DNA from: a virus
Direction: 5' to 3' (one strand)
IMG/VR virus record: IMGVR_UViG_3300022843_000085
Span: 1 to 22,275 of that record
Length of the DNA stretch: 22,275 bases
In this document: positions 6,491 to 13,880 of the stretch, piece by piece
Position numbering within the stretch: position 1 is the first letter of the stretch
Layout of the letters: each line of letters opens with the position of its first letter
The notes under the pieces: generated by a model
The model's database searches: none
What the model was told of the DNA's origin: nothing
The model's input: only the letters and a program-made list of their open reading frames with translations
Made by a program: the position numbers and the translations under genes

Positions 6491-8551
6491 CTATGTTGCA
6501 AGTGGATGTCCACTTGGCAGTAAGTCTAAGTCAAATTTACCACCTCTAAATCTACCTGATCTAACAGCATATAAAAAAGCATTTACTCTAGCATATGCCC
6601 ATTGTTCTTCACTTGTTACACTTGGTCTTACACTTCCTGGATTTGTTCTGTAAGCACCTATACCTCTTTTAAATACAGCAGTTAGCATTCTTAAAGTAAC
6701 TCTTTTACCAGCTTTATCTCCATGCTTTTCATTATGCTTATCAACTTTGTTTTGTAATCCTTTTTTAACTGCGGCTGTAACTTGTTTTTCTTCTATAATT
6801 CCTTCTTCTAAAAACTTTCCTCTTTCTCTATCTAGTTGTGCTGATTTTTTCTTTGCCCAACTTTGACCAGCATCACCACCCCATAATGACCATGCTATTC
6901 TACCATTGGATGGATAACCTTTTTCACCAGGTCTAAAACCATCAGCTCTTTTATCTACCTCATGTCTAGCAAAGAAGCTGTTCATTCTTCTAACTGTTCT
7001 TGGTGATAGTTTTTCTTTAGCAACTATTTGACTTGCTCTTGTAGCACCTATTCTTGTACCACCTCTATTAAATTCTTTTCTCCACTCTATACCTCTTTTA
7101 GCTTCTGTAACCATACCATCAGTTGGTACTGTATCAATATCGCTTTCTGCTTTAATGACTTCATCTAATTCTTCATCAGCACTTTGCATATCATTATCTA
7201 ATTGTACTTCTTCTTGTTCTTCTTGTTGTGTTCTTTCTTCTTGTTCTTCTTCTGTCATTGGATCAGTATCAGGTTCATCTTTTGGTTCTTCTTCATCACC
7301 TGCTATGTTTAAAGGCATTAAGTTTGCTGGTACAAGTAAACTATCAGCACCATCTAATGGTTCATAACCCATCTGTTCTCTAGCTTCGTTTCTTGTAAGA
7401 ATACCATTTTGTACTCCTTGTGTAACAGATTCAAATATTCTTTTTCTTTGTTCTGCCATAGCTGGAATAGAATCTATATTATATCTTAATTCTAAATCTT
7501 CACCAAATTGAGGTGATAACCACTCATTTAAATCTGATTGTACTCTATCCAATAAAGGAATAATTGTTTCATTGTATAGTGCAAGTTTAGCTTCTGCAAA
7601 ATTAGAGTAAGTTTGTGAGTCTGGTATTCCAATTATTTGACTTGGTACACCATAAACTAATGCAATGTCTTTTGCTGACATATGTTTTAAACTAGCAAAG
7701 TCCATATCTTTTGGAGATAATCCCATTTCTTTCCAATCAAAATCTCCCTCTAGTAACATTGGTTTCCCTGCATTACCTGTACCTGAAAATCTTTGATTGA
7801 TGTCATTTACTAATTGACTTCTTTGTACATCACTTAATTGCACTTGTGCGCCTGTTTCGTCTTTAGGTTTAAATACAACTGCACCACTTGGTCTTGCACC
7901 ATTTTGTAATAAATTTACATTATGTTTATTTGCAAGGTTATGTTGGTCTATATCAATACTTGCAGTTGAGATTGGTGACATTCCATAGAAATCATCTAAT
8001 GGATTAAATAATTTTATATGTTTAATTTTTGAGTTACCTGTTGATTGATCTACCTCATAACTATTTACAGTTTGACCACCTATAATATAATCATAAGCAG
8101 TAGGCATTGATCTTGAACCTGCTTGTATTCTTATTCTATCTGGTCTTAAATTATATAATTCTGTAGGAGGTGTTCTATCACCACCAACTGAAAGAATATA
8201 ACTATTTCCTGAAATTTGTAAGTAAGCATATAGTGCCTGGAAAAATTCTACACTAGAACACATTGGACTTGGATTATAAAGTAAATCTAATAATGGGTGA
8301 CTATCTAATTCTTGATCACCTCTAAATAAATTTATTTGTACTCTACTTGCACTATTTGCAATTTCATTGATACATCTATATACTATTGCGTTTTGTTGAT
8401 AGCCCTCTTCAGCTAATTGATCGTATCTTGCTTTGTAAGTTACATCTGTTCCTAAACTATTATAATAAACAACAGGAGCTTCTTTTTTTCCTGATTGTTT
8501 TTTATCTGTAGTGTTAAAAATATTTTTTATATTATCTAATATTGTTGCCAT
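6491..8551 (-). CDS. Portal protein, HK97 family, with two extra C-terminal domains
   Basis: Residues about 30-410 are an HK97-type portal: YRCINEIANSASRVQINLF, LLDLLYNPSPMCSSVEFFQ, SGNSYILSVGG, DFYGMSPISTASIDID, DIALVYGVPSQIIGIP, LTRNEAREQMGYEPLDGAD. The dodecameric portal is the channel for DNA packaging and the seat of the connector. An acidic linker (about 418-475, E/D/Q-rich) leads to domain A (480-568; RGIEWRKEFNRGGTRIG, ARHEVDKRADGFRPGEKGYP, IAWSLWGGDAGQSWA) and domain B (590-686; TLRMLTAVFKRGIGAYRTNP, ARVNAFLYAVRSGRFRGGK). Both are basic and I recall similar units in phage structural proteins. At 686 residues it is much longer than the usual 400-500. The start abuts the terminase stop. 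Confidence 0.93.
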   Translation of the reverse strand: MATILDNIKNIFNTTDKKQSGKKEAPVVYYNSLGTDVTYKARYDQLAEEGYQQNAIVYRCINEIANSASRVQINLFRGDQELDSHPLLDLLYNPSPMCSSVEFFQALYAYLQISGNSYILSVGGDRTPPTELYNLRPDRIRIQAGSRSMPTAYDYIIGGQTVNSYEVDQSTGNSKIKHIKLFNPLDDFYGMSPISTASIDIDQHNLANKHNVNLLQNGARPSGAVVFKPKDETGAQVQLSDVQRSQLVNDINQRFSGTGNAGKPMLLEGDFDWKEMGLSPKDMDFASLKHMSAKDIALVYGVPSQIIGIPDSQTYSNFAEAKLALYNETIIPLLDRVQSDLNEWLSPQFGEDLELRYNIDSIPAMAEQRKRIFESVTQGVQNGILTRNEAREQMGYEPLDGADSLLVPANLMPLNIAGDEEEPKDEPDTDPMTEEEQEERTQQEEQEEVQLDNDMQSADEELDEVIKAESDIDTVPTDGMVTEAKRGIEWRKEFNRGGTRIGATRASQIVAKEKLSPRTVRRMNSFFARHEVDKRADGFRPGEKGYPSNGRIAWSLWGGDAGQSWAKKKSAQLDRERGKFLEEGIIEEKQVTAAVKKGLQNKVDKHNEKHGDKAGKRVTLRMLTAVFKRGIGAYRTNPGSVRPSVTSEEQWAYARVNAFLYAVRSGRFRGGKFDLDLLPSGHPLAT

Positions 8552-9847
8552 CTATGATACTCTCCATAATGCTTTTTTTGTTGTTTGCAAGTTATCATAC
8601 AATGTAGATAAAACATCAACTTGGTCATCATGTACATCATTTAATCCTGTAAAACTCATAATCTCCTGTAAGAATGCGTTAGTAAAATTTTTATTCTTTG
8701 GAATTAATACTCTACCATCATTCCAGGCAGATGCAACAGGTTGTGCTCTTACAAACTTATCATTTCTAGCAGGTCGTGAAATAATATTCAAGTTATGTTC
8801 TTTAATCATAAAATCAACAACACCTTTTTCTGTACCTCCAATATAAGCATATATAGGTGATTCATAAGTTTCTTGGTACTGTTTACATATACTAGCAAAG
8901 TGTGTAGCTTCTACCTGTCCTCTCCAAACATCTAATATATAAATTTTACCATCATAATATTTAGCAACACCAGCAACAGAAAAATCTGAATATGTTTTTG
9001 TAGAGTATGCAAAATCAACTGCAATAATTGTTTTACCTCCATCTGGTACTTTTTCATAGAATACTGGGTCTTTGAATACTTTACCCCCTTTAATAAAGGG
9101 TTTTTGCTGATACATAGCTGACCACCAAAATTCACCAACTGCTCTTTTTCTTTCTTCTAATATCTTTTTGGTATACCTGGACTCCCATAATGCTTCACCT
9201 ATTTCTCTACCTAAAGGGTCCTGTGGTTCTGCTATAGCTGGAAGACTTACTACATCCCATTTATCACCATCTAATTCTGCTTGTTTTAATAACCTGCCTG
9301 CTAAATCATCTACATGCCATCTAGTCATAATAATAATAATAGAAGATTCAGGAGCTAATCTAGTAGTTGCAACTGATTGAAACCAATCCAATGTTTTATC
9401 ACGATATACTGTACTCATAGCTTGTTCGTTATTTTTAACAGGGTCATCAATAATAAAAACATTTGCACCTCTACCTGTAATACCACCACCTACACCAACA
9501 CAATACATTCCACCACCCTGTTCTGTTTCCCAGTTACCTTGAACATTTATGTCTTGATTTCTTTTGACCCCATACATTTTAGGCACATATTCATCAAATA
9601 CTTCTTTTGCTTTCCTACCCCATGATGTAGCGAATGATGTTTCGTATGATGCTAATATAAGTTTGTTTCTTGGGTGTGTTGCTAAATACCATGCAGGAAA
9701 ATACTTTGATGTAAATTCTGACTTACCATGTTGAGGTGGCATATTAATTAATAGTCTTTTAATTTTACCACTCGCAACCTGTAACAATTTTGTGTTTAAA
9801 TACTGCAAATGTTTTGGAAACTGCCAAGTAAAATTACTTGTCATCAT
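8552..9847 (-). CDS. terL: Terminase large subunit (TerL)
   Basis: The DNA-packaging motor has an N-terminal ATPase and a C-terminal RNase H-like nuclease. Visible motifs, numbered from this start: Walker A-like MPPQHGKS (36-43), Walker B VFIIDD (130-135), coupling motif MTRWH (174-178), nuclease acidic residue in IIAVDFAYS (D278), and a late acidic cluster HDDQVDVLS. I chose ATG 9847 (431 residues) because GGAGG lies 8 nt before it, 20 nt after the small-subunit stop. An upstream ATG at 9952 would add 35 residues but overlaps the small subunit by 86 nt and has a poor ribosome site. It abuts the portal gene. Confidence 0.93.
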   Translation of the reverse strand: MMTSNFTWQFPKHLQYLNTKLLQVASGKIKRLLINMPPQHGKSEFTSKYFPAWYLATHPRNKLILASYETSFATSWGRKAKEVFDEYVPKMYGVKRNQDINVQGNWETEQGGGMYCVGVGGGITGRGANVFIIDDPVKNNEQAMSTVYRDKTLDWFQSVATTRLAPESSIIIIMTRWHVDDLAGRLLKQAELDGDKWDVVSLPAIAEPQDPLGREIGEALWESRYTKKILEERKRAVGEFWWSAMYQQKPFIKGGKVFKDPVFYEKVPDGGKTIIAVDFAYSTKTYSDFSVAGVAKYYDGKIYILDVWRGQVEATHFASICKQYQETYESPIYAYIGGTEKGVVDFMIKEHNLNIISRPARNDKFVRAQPVASAWNDGRVLIPKNKNFTNAFLQEIMSFTGLNDVHDDQVDVLSTLYDNLQTTKKALWRVS

Positions 9848-9866
9848 AGCAAAACCTCCAGGTTGA

Positions 9867-10421
9867 CTAGTCGCTATCTTTAACTTTTGATAGTAATCTA
9901 GTTGCAAGGTCGGCTGATTCTTGGTCTTGTCCGATTCTTTTAATAAAGTCATCTTCTATATTTATTTGTTGATTTGTGTTGTCCCTTGTTATTCCTCCTT
10001 TAGCAACTCTTTCTACTTCTGTCAGCATTTTAAAAGGATGTGCTATCTTTGAAACTATAGCAACTAACTCTACATCTGATAAGTTTGCAAAATCTAATTC
10101 TTTTTTTTCTTTTAATCTTTTTAATAATTCTTGTGCTGGAGTTATTAGAGAATATGTCATTTGTAAGGCATGGCTTCCCTGTCGTTTACCCATTTCCTCC
10201 ATTTCAGTTTTCATAGAGTTATATCTTATCTGTGCTTGTTGTTGGTCAAACTTGCTAACTCTTGATACCCAACCATATCTTGATGAAATCTTTTCTATTT
10301 CTCTAGTTGTCAATTGGACTTCTTCAGCTACTTTCTTTAATGTTCGTTTATATCCCATGTTTTGATACACGAGATAAAACTCATAGTGTTTATTGGATTC
10401 TTCTGTTTCTTTTTCTATCAT
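9867..10421 (-). CDS. terS: Terminase small subunit-like DNA-binding protein
   Basis: The 184-residue protein precedes TerL. Residues about 25-60 form a helix-turn-helix (TLKKVAEEVQLTTREIEKIS then RYGWVSRVSKFD), a layout shared with many small terminase subunits (HTH followed by a GW-x-x-R segment). A long helical middle could form the ring. The C-terminus is acidic and ends KVKDSD. Small subunits recognise the packaging site and load the motor. No clear ribosome site is seen before the ATG. Two tandem GTTCGGT repeats lie just upstream at 10443-10464 and may be related to DNA recognition. Confidence 0.75.
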   Translation of the reverse strand: MIEKETEESNKHYEFYLVYQNMGYKRTLKKVAEEVQLTTREIEKISSRYGWVSRVSKFDQQQAQIRYNSMKTEMEEMGKRQGSHALQMTYSLITPAQELLKRLKEKKELDFANLSDVELVAIVSKIAHPFKMLTEVERVAKGGITRDNTNQQINIEDDFIKRIGQDQESADLATRLLSKVKDSD

Positions 10422-10442
10422 AGAAATTATTAAAAGCTATTA

Positions 10443-10464
10443 ACCGAACTCTTACCGAACTTCT
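10443..10464. repeat. Tandem 11-bp imperfect repeat upstream of terS
   Basis: ACCGAACTCTT is followed directly by ACCGAACTTCT (two copies, last four positions varied). On the coding strand each half reads as a GTTCGGT core, spaced 11 bp (one helical turn) apart. It is the only C/G-containing patch in an 80-bp AT-rich gap before the terminase small subunit, where packaging (cos or pac) or operator sites often lie. Confidence 0.45.
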
Positions 10465-10503
10465 ACATTATGATATTAAATAAATCAAATAATATCTAGG
10501 CAA

Positions 10504-10719
10504 TCAATAGTTGTGTTGTTCAAATGTTTTATCTTCAGCTCTACTATGATCATCATCTTTCATACATTGGTAGTGTGCATAAACATGAGTGATAGGTTCT
10601 AATGTTTTTACCAGCGCAACAAATGAATGATCTGAATAAATTTCTTTTTTGCAATATATGCACTTGGAAATATATCTGCTTAAATCTTCTAATTTTGTTT
10701 TTTTTGCTCTATTTCTCAT
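10504..10719 (-). CDS. Small putative zinc-binding protein
   Basis: The 71-residue protein carries CIYCKKEIYSDHSFV and then HVYAHYQC, giving C-x2-C ... H-x2-C, a plausible zinc site, with an overall basic N-terminus (MRNRAKKTKLEDL) and acidic C-terminus. It is the first gene of the leftward packaging cluster, separated from terS by 82 nt. HNH-type nucleases often sit next to terminases, but the catalytic His-Asn-His set is not evident here, so I call it only a small zinc-ribbon-like protein. The ATG has TAAGG about 7 nt upstream. Confidence 0.6.
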   Translation of the reverse strand: MRNRAKKTKLEDLSRYISKCIYCKKEIYSDHSFVALVKTLEPITHVYAHYQCMKDDDHSRAEDKTFEQHNY

Positions 10720-10730
10720 GTTTACCTTAT

Positions 10731-10744
10731 GTTCCTCCTGGAAC
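10731..10744 (-). other. Short hairpin over an AGGAGG sequence
   Basis: GTTCC, loop AGGA (minus strand), GGAAC forms a 5-bp perfect stem 11 nt before the ATG of the zinc-protein gene. It would occlude an AGGAGG, although the closer TAAGG is the better ribosome site. It is possibly regulatory, but may be chance. Confidence 0.25.
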
Positions 10745-10791
10745 TCCCGTCTTTCCTATCTTATTTATCTAATAATAATTAATAGAAACTA

Positions 10792-10820
10792 TTGACAATT
10801 ATTACCAATAATGATAAGAT
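10792..10820 (+). promoter_or_regulatory. Sigma-70-like promoter for the SprT/SET operon
   Basis: Perfect -35 TTGACA (10792-10797), 17-bp spacer, -10 TAAGAT (10815-10820) preceded by TGA as in an extended -10. Predicted transcripts start near AATAACAAAAAGG, 18-20 nt before the ATG at 10845. It shares this architecture with three other promoters in the window (see findings). Confidence 0.75.
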
Positions 10821-10844
10821 TAAGAATAACAAAAAGGAGATTAA

Positions 10845-11006
10845 ATGACAATAATTATTTTACTAGCTTTAGCATTACCGACTTGGTTTATCATGTTGGG
10901 TCTAGCAGAGTGTGATGTTTTAAGAAAAGGTAAACTGACTAAATATACTGGAATTAATTTAATGAGAGGCGTTGAGGAGTACAGAGTGGAGGACTACTAT
11001 GGGTAA
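10845..11006 (+). CDS. 53-residue single-pass membrane protein
   Basis: ATG at 10845 follows AGGAG by 5 nt and is the first gene after the promoter. The product begins MTIIILLALALPTWFIMLGL, one hydrophobic helix, followed by a polar tail CDVLRKGKLTKYTG...YRVEDYYG. The stop overlaps the start of the SprT-like gene by 8 nt (ATGGGTAA), so the two are translationally coupled. No family recognised. A small membrane peptide at the head of an operon could act on the host envelope, but this is only inference. Confidence 0.65.
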   Translation: MTIIILLALALPTWFIMLGLAECDVLRKGKLTKYTGINLMRGVEEYRVEDYYG

Positions 11007-11505
11007 ATTTAAAGTTAGAGTTTCTCTACCTAGAGGCGAATTTAATCAAGATAAGTGCAGTATCTTATTACATGCTACTCAATTTTATGCAAAAAAGATA
11101 TTGGGTACTAGATTAGCAAATCTTATCAATGTGAAAATTGATGTTAGAAAAACTATTTTAGATAATAATACTCTTGGAGTTTGTCAAATGAAAGTTACAG
11201 GTTCTAAAAGACAAAGACAATTTAAGATTGTATTGAATGCAAAAGGAGATTTACATTCGCAACTGCAAACTTTAGCACATGAAATGGTTCATGTAAGACA
11301 AAAAGCAAAAAACCAATTGCAATACAGATGGAACAAAAGTGATTCAAGCATCAAAGTAAGATGGATGGATAATGCTCCAGTAAGACCAGAGGATATTCCA
11401 TACAACCAAAGGCCTTGGGAAATTGAGGCAAGAAGTTTAGAAAGAGGATTTTACAAGGATTATCTGAACTTTGTTTATAAAATTAAAAAGAAAGGAGATG
11501 AGTAA
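10999..11505 (+). CDS. SprT-like zinc metalloprotease domain protein
   Basis: The 168-residue protein carries LAHEMVHVRQ (HExxH at 94-98), the zincin active site with two His ligands and catalytic Glu, and downstream PWEIEARSLERG, where a Glu around 141-143 is the likely third ligand. The region before the motif (VKIDVRKTI, FKIVLNA, then the HExxH helix) fits the SprT-like minimal fold found in phages. I chose ATG 10999 because GGAGG lies 6 nt upstream; an earlier frame-start at 10972 lacks this. It ends in a TAATG overlap with a small basic gene. Its substrate is unknown; the SprT/Spartan family cleaves DNA-bound or host proteins. Confidence 0.8.
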   Translation: MGKFKVRVSLPRGEFNQDKCSILLHATQFYAKKILGTRLANLINVKIDVRKTILDNNTLGVCQMKVTGSKRQRQFKIVLNAKGDLHSQLQTLAHEMVHVRQKAKNQLQYRWNKSDSSIKVRWMDNAPVRPEDIPYNQRPWEIEARSLERGFYKDYLNFVYKIKKKGDE

Positions 11506-11666
11506 TGCAAAAAACAAGAAAGTCAAAAAATAAAAAGTCATCAGATATTAAAAGTGATTTCAATAAGAATTTATCAAAAAAATTAAAACAACGATTTTCT
11601 AATATCAAAACCAAAGACAGAGGTGATGGTATAATGGAAATCTCATTTAAAAAAGGAGGAAAATAA
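11505..11666 (+). CDS. 53-residue very basic protein
   Basis: MQKTRKSKNKKSSDIKSDF... ending SFKKGGK, with Lys/Arg making up about a third of residues and no hydrophobic core. It overlaps both neighbours as TAATG, has GGAG upstream, and its own 3' end supplies GGAGGA for the next gene. Likely unstructured and nucleic-acid binding if expressed. No family recognised. Confidence 0.6.
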   Translation: MQKTRKSKNKKSSDIKSDFNKNLSKKLKQRFSNIKTKDRGDGIMEISFKKGGK

Positions 11667-11896
11667 TGGCTACTGTAACTGGTATAAGAAAAGGATTGTC
11701 TGTTTACTATGTTGAACATAATGAACTTCAATGGAAAATAGCTGAATTAGAAAATGGTGCATATGAAGTTTTTTTATATGTTGATGGTGATAAGGATTTT
11801 CTTGGAAGAAGTACATTTGGTCAATACAAATCTTATAAAATATCTGAAAGTATTGGCAAAGGTATTGAGTATATTGAAGATCAAGACTTAAAATAG
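11666..11896 (+). CDS. 76-residue hypothetical protein
   Basis: MATVTGIRKGLSVYYVEHNE... is a predicted beta-rich small protein: LQWKIAELENGAYEVFLYVDG followed by GQYKSYKISESIGKGIEYI. Start is coupled to the previous stop (TAATG) with GGAGGA upstream. No family recognised. It lies between the basic peptide and the SET gene in the same short operon. Confidence 0.65.
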   Translation: MATVTGIRKGLSVYYVEHNELQWKIAELENGAYEVFLYVDGDKDFLGRSTFGQYKSYKISESIGKGIEYIEDQDLK

Positions 11897-11931
11897 GTTT
11901 TAATCTCCCTAAAGAAATGGTAGAGGTCTAT

Positions 11932-12231
11932 ATGGAAAATTATAGACCTTTGCCTGATTGTTTGACAATTAAATCTTCTAATATTGAGGGTTTAGGATTG
12001 TTTGCAACTGTTGATATTGAAATGAATACTGTCTTTGGTGTATCGCATATCTTATATCAAGATAAACCTGTAAGAACACCATTGGGAGGATTTATCAATC
12101 ATTCTGAAGATTCTAACTGCAAAAAACAATTAATCGGTAATAAATATTATCTATTGAGTAAAAACTCTATAAAAGCTGGTGATGAATTGACTTTGACCTA
12201 CACACTTTACAATGTTACTTCTTGTCTGTAG
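11932..12231 (+). CDS. SET-domain protein (putative protein-lysine methyltransferase)
   Basis: The 99-residue protein contains the two halves of a SET domain: an N-terminal SNIEGLGLFATVDIEMNTVF (S-x-I-x-G-x-GLFA, the SAM-binding GxG equivalent) and a C-terminal FINHSEDSNC (56-58 NHS) followed by SIKAGDELTLTY with the catalytic Tyr. This is the pseudoknot region that binds S-adenosylmethionine and lysine. It is shorter than cellular SET proteins because the insert between the halves is minimal, as in other single-domain microbial ones. ATG 11932 is preferred over 11917, since AGAGG lies 5 nt before it. It is the last gene of its operon and overlaps the convergent IbrB-like gene by 17 nt. Confidence 0.82.
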   Translation: MENYRPLPDCLTIKSSNIEGLGLFATVDIEMNTVFGVSHILYQDKPVRTPLGGFINHSEDSNCKKQLIGNKYYLLSKNSIKAGDELTLTYTLYNVTSCL

Positions 12232-12733
12232 GCACCCATGATTTTCCAAAACCATCTACTTGTTTTGTACCCCTGATAGTCATTCCTGAATTATCTAGCA
12301 ATCTTTCCAATTCTTCTTCTTCCATAGATAGTCTTTCCATAATTTCTTTATCAGGAAGATTATCTTCTTTCATTTTTCTAACTATCTCTGACATTTTAAG
12401 AACAGCATGAGTACCTCTAGCTCTATTGTGTCTTATTGTGGACATCATTCGGTGGTCCTTATCAAAATCAACTATTACAACAGGGACTTTTCCATCTGTC
12501 ATTTGTGATACTTCAGGGTCTTTAGATAGTGTCCATCTATGGAATCCATCTACAATTGTATTGTCTGATAGTATTACTATTGGTTGAGTCCATCCATCCT
12601 CTATAATAGAAGTTTTAAGCAACTGCAATTCAGGTGGTGCTACAAAATTTGGATTATAATCGTTTGCATTTAGAGTGTTTCTATCAACCCATTGGACTTT
12701 TCCTACTGGTTGATTATCAATACCTTGTTTCAT
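12215..12733 (-). CDS. ibrB-like: IbrB-like ParB/sulfiredoxin-fold protein
   Basis: The 172-residue protein has a ParB N-terminal-type domain: LNANDYNPNFVAPPELQLL, EDGWTQPIVIL, and NTIVDGFHRWTLS (the GHRR-type motif as GFHRW, 63-67), then IRHNRARGTH (100-109), comparable to the second ParB nucleotide-binding motif, and a helical C-terminus with a possible HTH (PDKEIMERLSMEEEELERLL). In Escherichia coli an IbrA/IbrB pair (PAPS-reductase-like plus ParB-like) lies on a genetic island and activates prophage eib genes. Here the same order occurs: the start overlaps the IbrA-like gene by 17 nt with GAGG upstream. Biochemical role unknown. Confidence 0.8.
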   Translation of the reverse strand: MKQGIDNQPVGKVQWVDRNTLNANDYNPNFVAPPELQLLKTSIIEDGWTQPIVILSDNTIVDGFHRWTLSKDPEVSQMTDGKVPVVIVDFDKDHRMMSTIRHNRARGTHAVLKMSEIVRKMKEDNLPDKEIMERLSMEEEELERLLDNSGMTIRGTKQVDGFGKSWVPTDKK

Positions 12734-13880
12734 CTTTTAACCTCATTTGATCTATTAGTTTTTTCTTTTCAGGGTCAGCATGACTAGACATGGTTCTTAA
12801 TCTTCTGCCTTTCATATCACCTCTTAAAGCTATCATACAAAGACCTTTCCAGGATAATCCTGTAATATCATCAGGAGTTGTATCAGGCACTGGTCTTCTT
12901 GCAAGATTTATATGATTTCCAACTGCTGATCTAACATTGGAAAGAATAAATTTTTGTTGTTCAATATCGTATAAAGCGACATTATCATAGAACCAATCTT
13001 TCCATGTTTTATCTTTTGGAAGTTTTATTCCACCAAATCCATACAATTGTGTTCTTGAATATTTTTCTGATGTTGATGCACCAGAAACTCTACCTGTCAT
13101 TTTTGCCCAAAGTTCTGGCCAACCGACTTTATACTGCCAAAGTCCTCTCATTGGTTCTTCCCCAAAAGGAACACAGACTCTTTGTTCATTCTTACCTACA
13201 CCCATTTTATCAAGAACATCATAAACTCTATTATAATCCCAATTATAAATTTTTGGTGCTAACCAAACATCTGAAGAAGTCCAATCATATATTGGTGATA
13301 CTCCATATGAATATCCACTTCGTGCTCCTGTTATCCAGTTATCTTTTACCCGATGTGATACTGCTCTAAACCTAGTTAAACTTTCTTGTGCTCTTAAACC
13401 TCTAACATCAGCTATTCTTCCATGAGTATGATCATAAACTAAATGTGATACTTCAGGAATTGTATGTCCAGGTTTAAAACCTTTTATGTCAGTAATTGCA
13501 AAATCAGGAATATCTCTTACCCACTTGTCTTTACATTTAGGGTCAAAAGGATACCAAAATGGATCTCTACGACTTCCTCCATTTCTATGTTTAACTGGAA
13601 TACATAACCATTTTAATCTTATGTCAGGGTCGTTTTTAACCCTCATCATATACTCTACAGTTTCAGGCATTATAACTTCCTCATCCCAGAAATAAACATC
13701 TAAAGGAAGTTTGTTTTTTTCTCTAGCAATCTTTAATGCTAAATTTAAACAGACTGTGGAGTCTTTGCCTCCTGAAAAAGATACAACTACTTTATCAAAG
13801 CTATCAAATAAATATCTAAATCTATCTAAAGCTGATTGATAAACATTAGTTTCAATTTCTCTTTTTTTTAATACTACCAT
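12717..13880 (-). CDS. ibrA-like: IbrA-like PP-loop ATPase (PAPS reductase superfamily, DUF3440 type)
   Basis: The 387-residue protein starts MVVLKKREIETNVYQSALDR and has the PP-loop VVVSFSGGKDSTVCLN (SGGKDS at 36-41), which binds and activates ATP. Other segments: LDVYFWDEEVIMPETVEYM, GLRAQESLTRF, PIYDWTSSDVW (as in PAPS reductases), then a long C-terminal region with RVCVPFGEEPMRGLWQYK and PELWAKMTGRVSGA, which I associate with DUF3440/IbrA. I see no ECGxH catalytic cysteine, so it is probably not a PAPS reductase but an adenylating or ATP-pyrophosphatase enzyme. ATG 13880 is chosen; a TTG at 13901 is possible. It overlaps the symporter by 29 nt and the ParB-like gene by 17 nt. Confidence 0.85.
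   Translation of the reverse strand: MVVLKKREIETNVYQSALDRFRYLFDSFDKVVVSFSGGKDSTVCLNLALKIAREKNKLPLDVYFWDEEVIMPETVEYMMRVKNDPDIRLKWLCIPVKHRNGGSRRDPFWYPFDPKCKDKWVRDIPDFAITDIKGFKPGHTIPEVSHLVYDHTHGRIADVRGLRAQESLTRFRAVSHRVKDNWITGARSGYSYGVSPIYDWTSSDVWLAPKIYNWDYNRVYDVLDKMGVGKNEQRVCVPFGEEPMRGLWQYKVGWPELWAKMTGRVSGASTSEKYSRTQLYGFGGIKLPKDKTWKDWFYDNVALYDIEQQKFILSNVRSAVGNHINLARRPVPDTTPDDITGLSWKGLCMIALRGDMKGRRLRTMSSHADPEKKKLIDQMRLKDETRY

Noticed and set aside
10504-10719. HNH nuclease next to the terminase
   Set aside because: Only C-x2-C and H-x2-C are present; the catalytic H-N-H residues are not evident.
11483-11731. Minus-strand open frame opposite the small basic genes
   Set aside because: Covers genes with strong ribosome sites and TAATG links on the plus strand; Phe/Ser-rich product is a typical antisense shadow.
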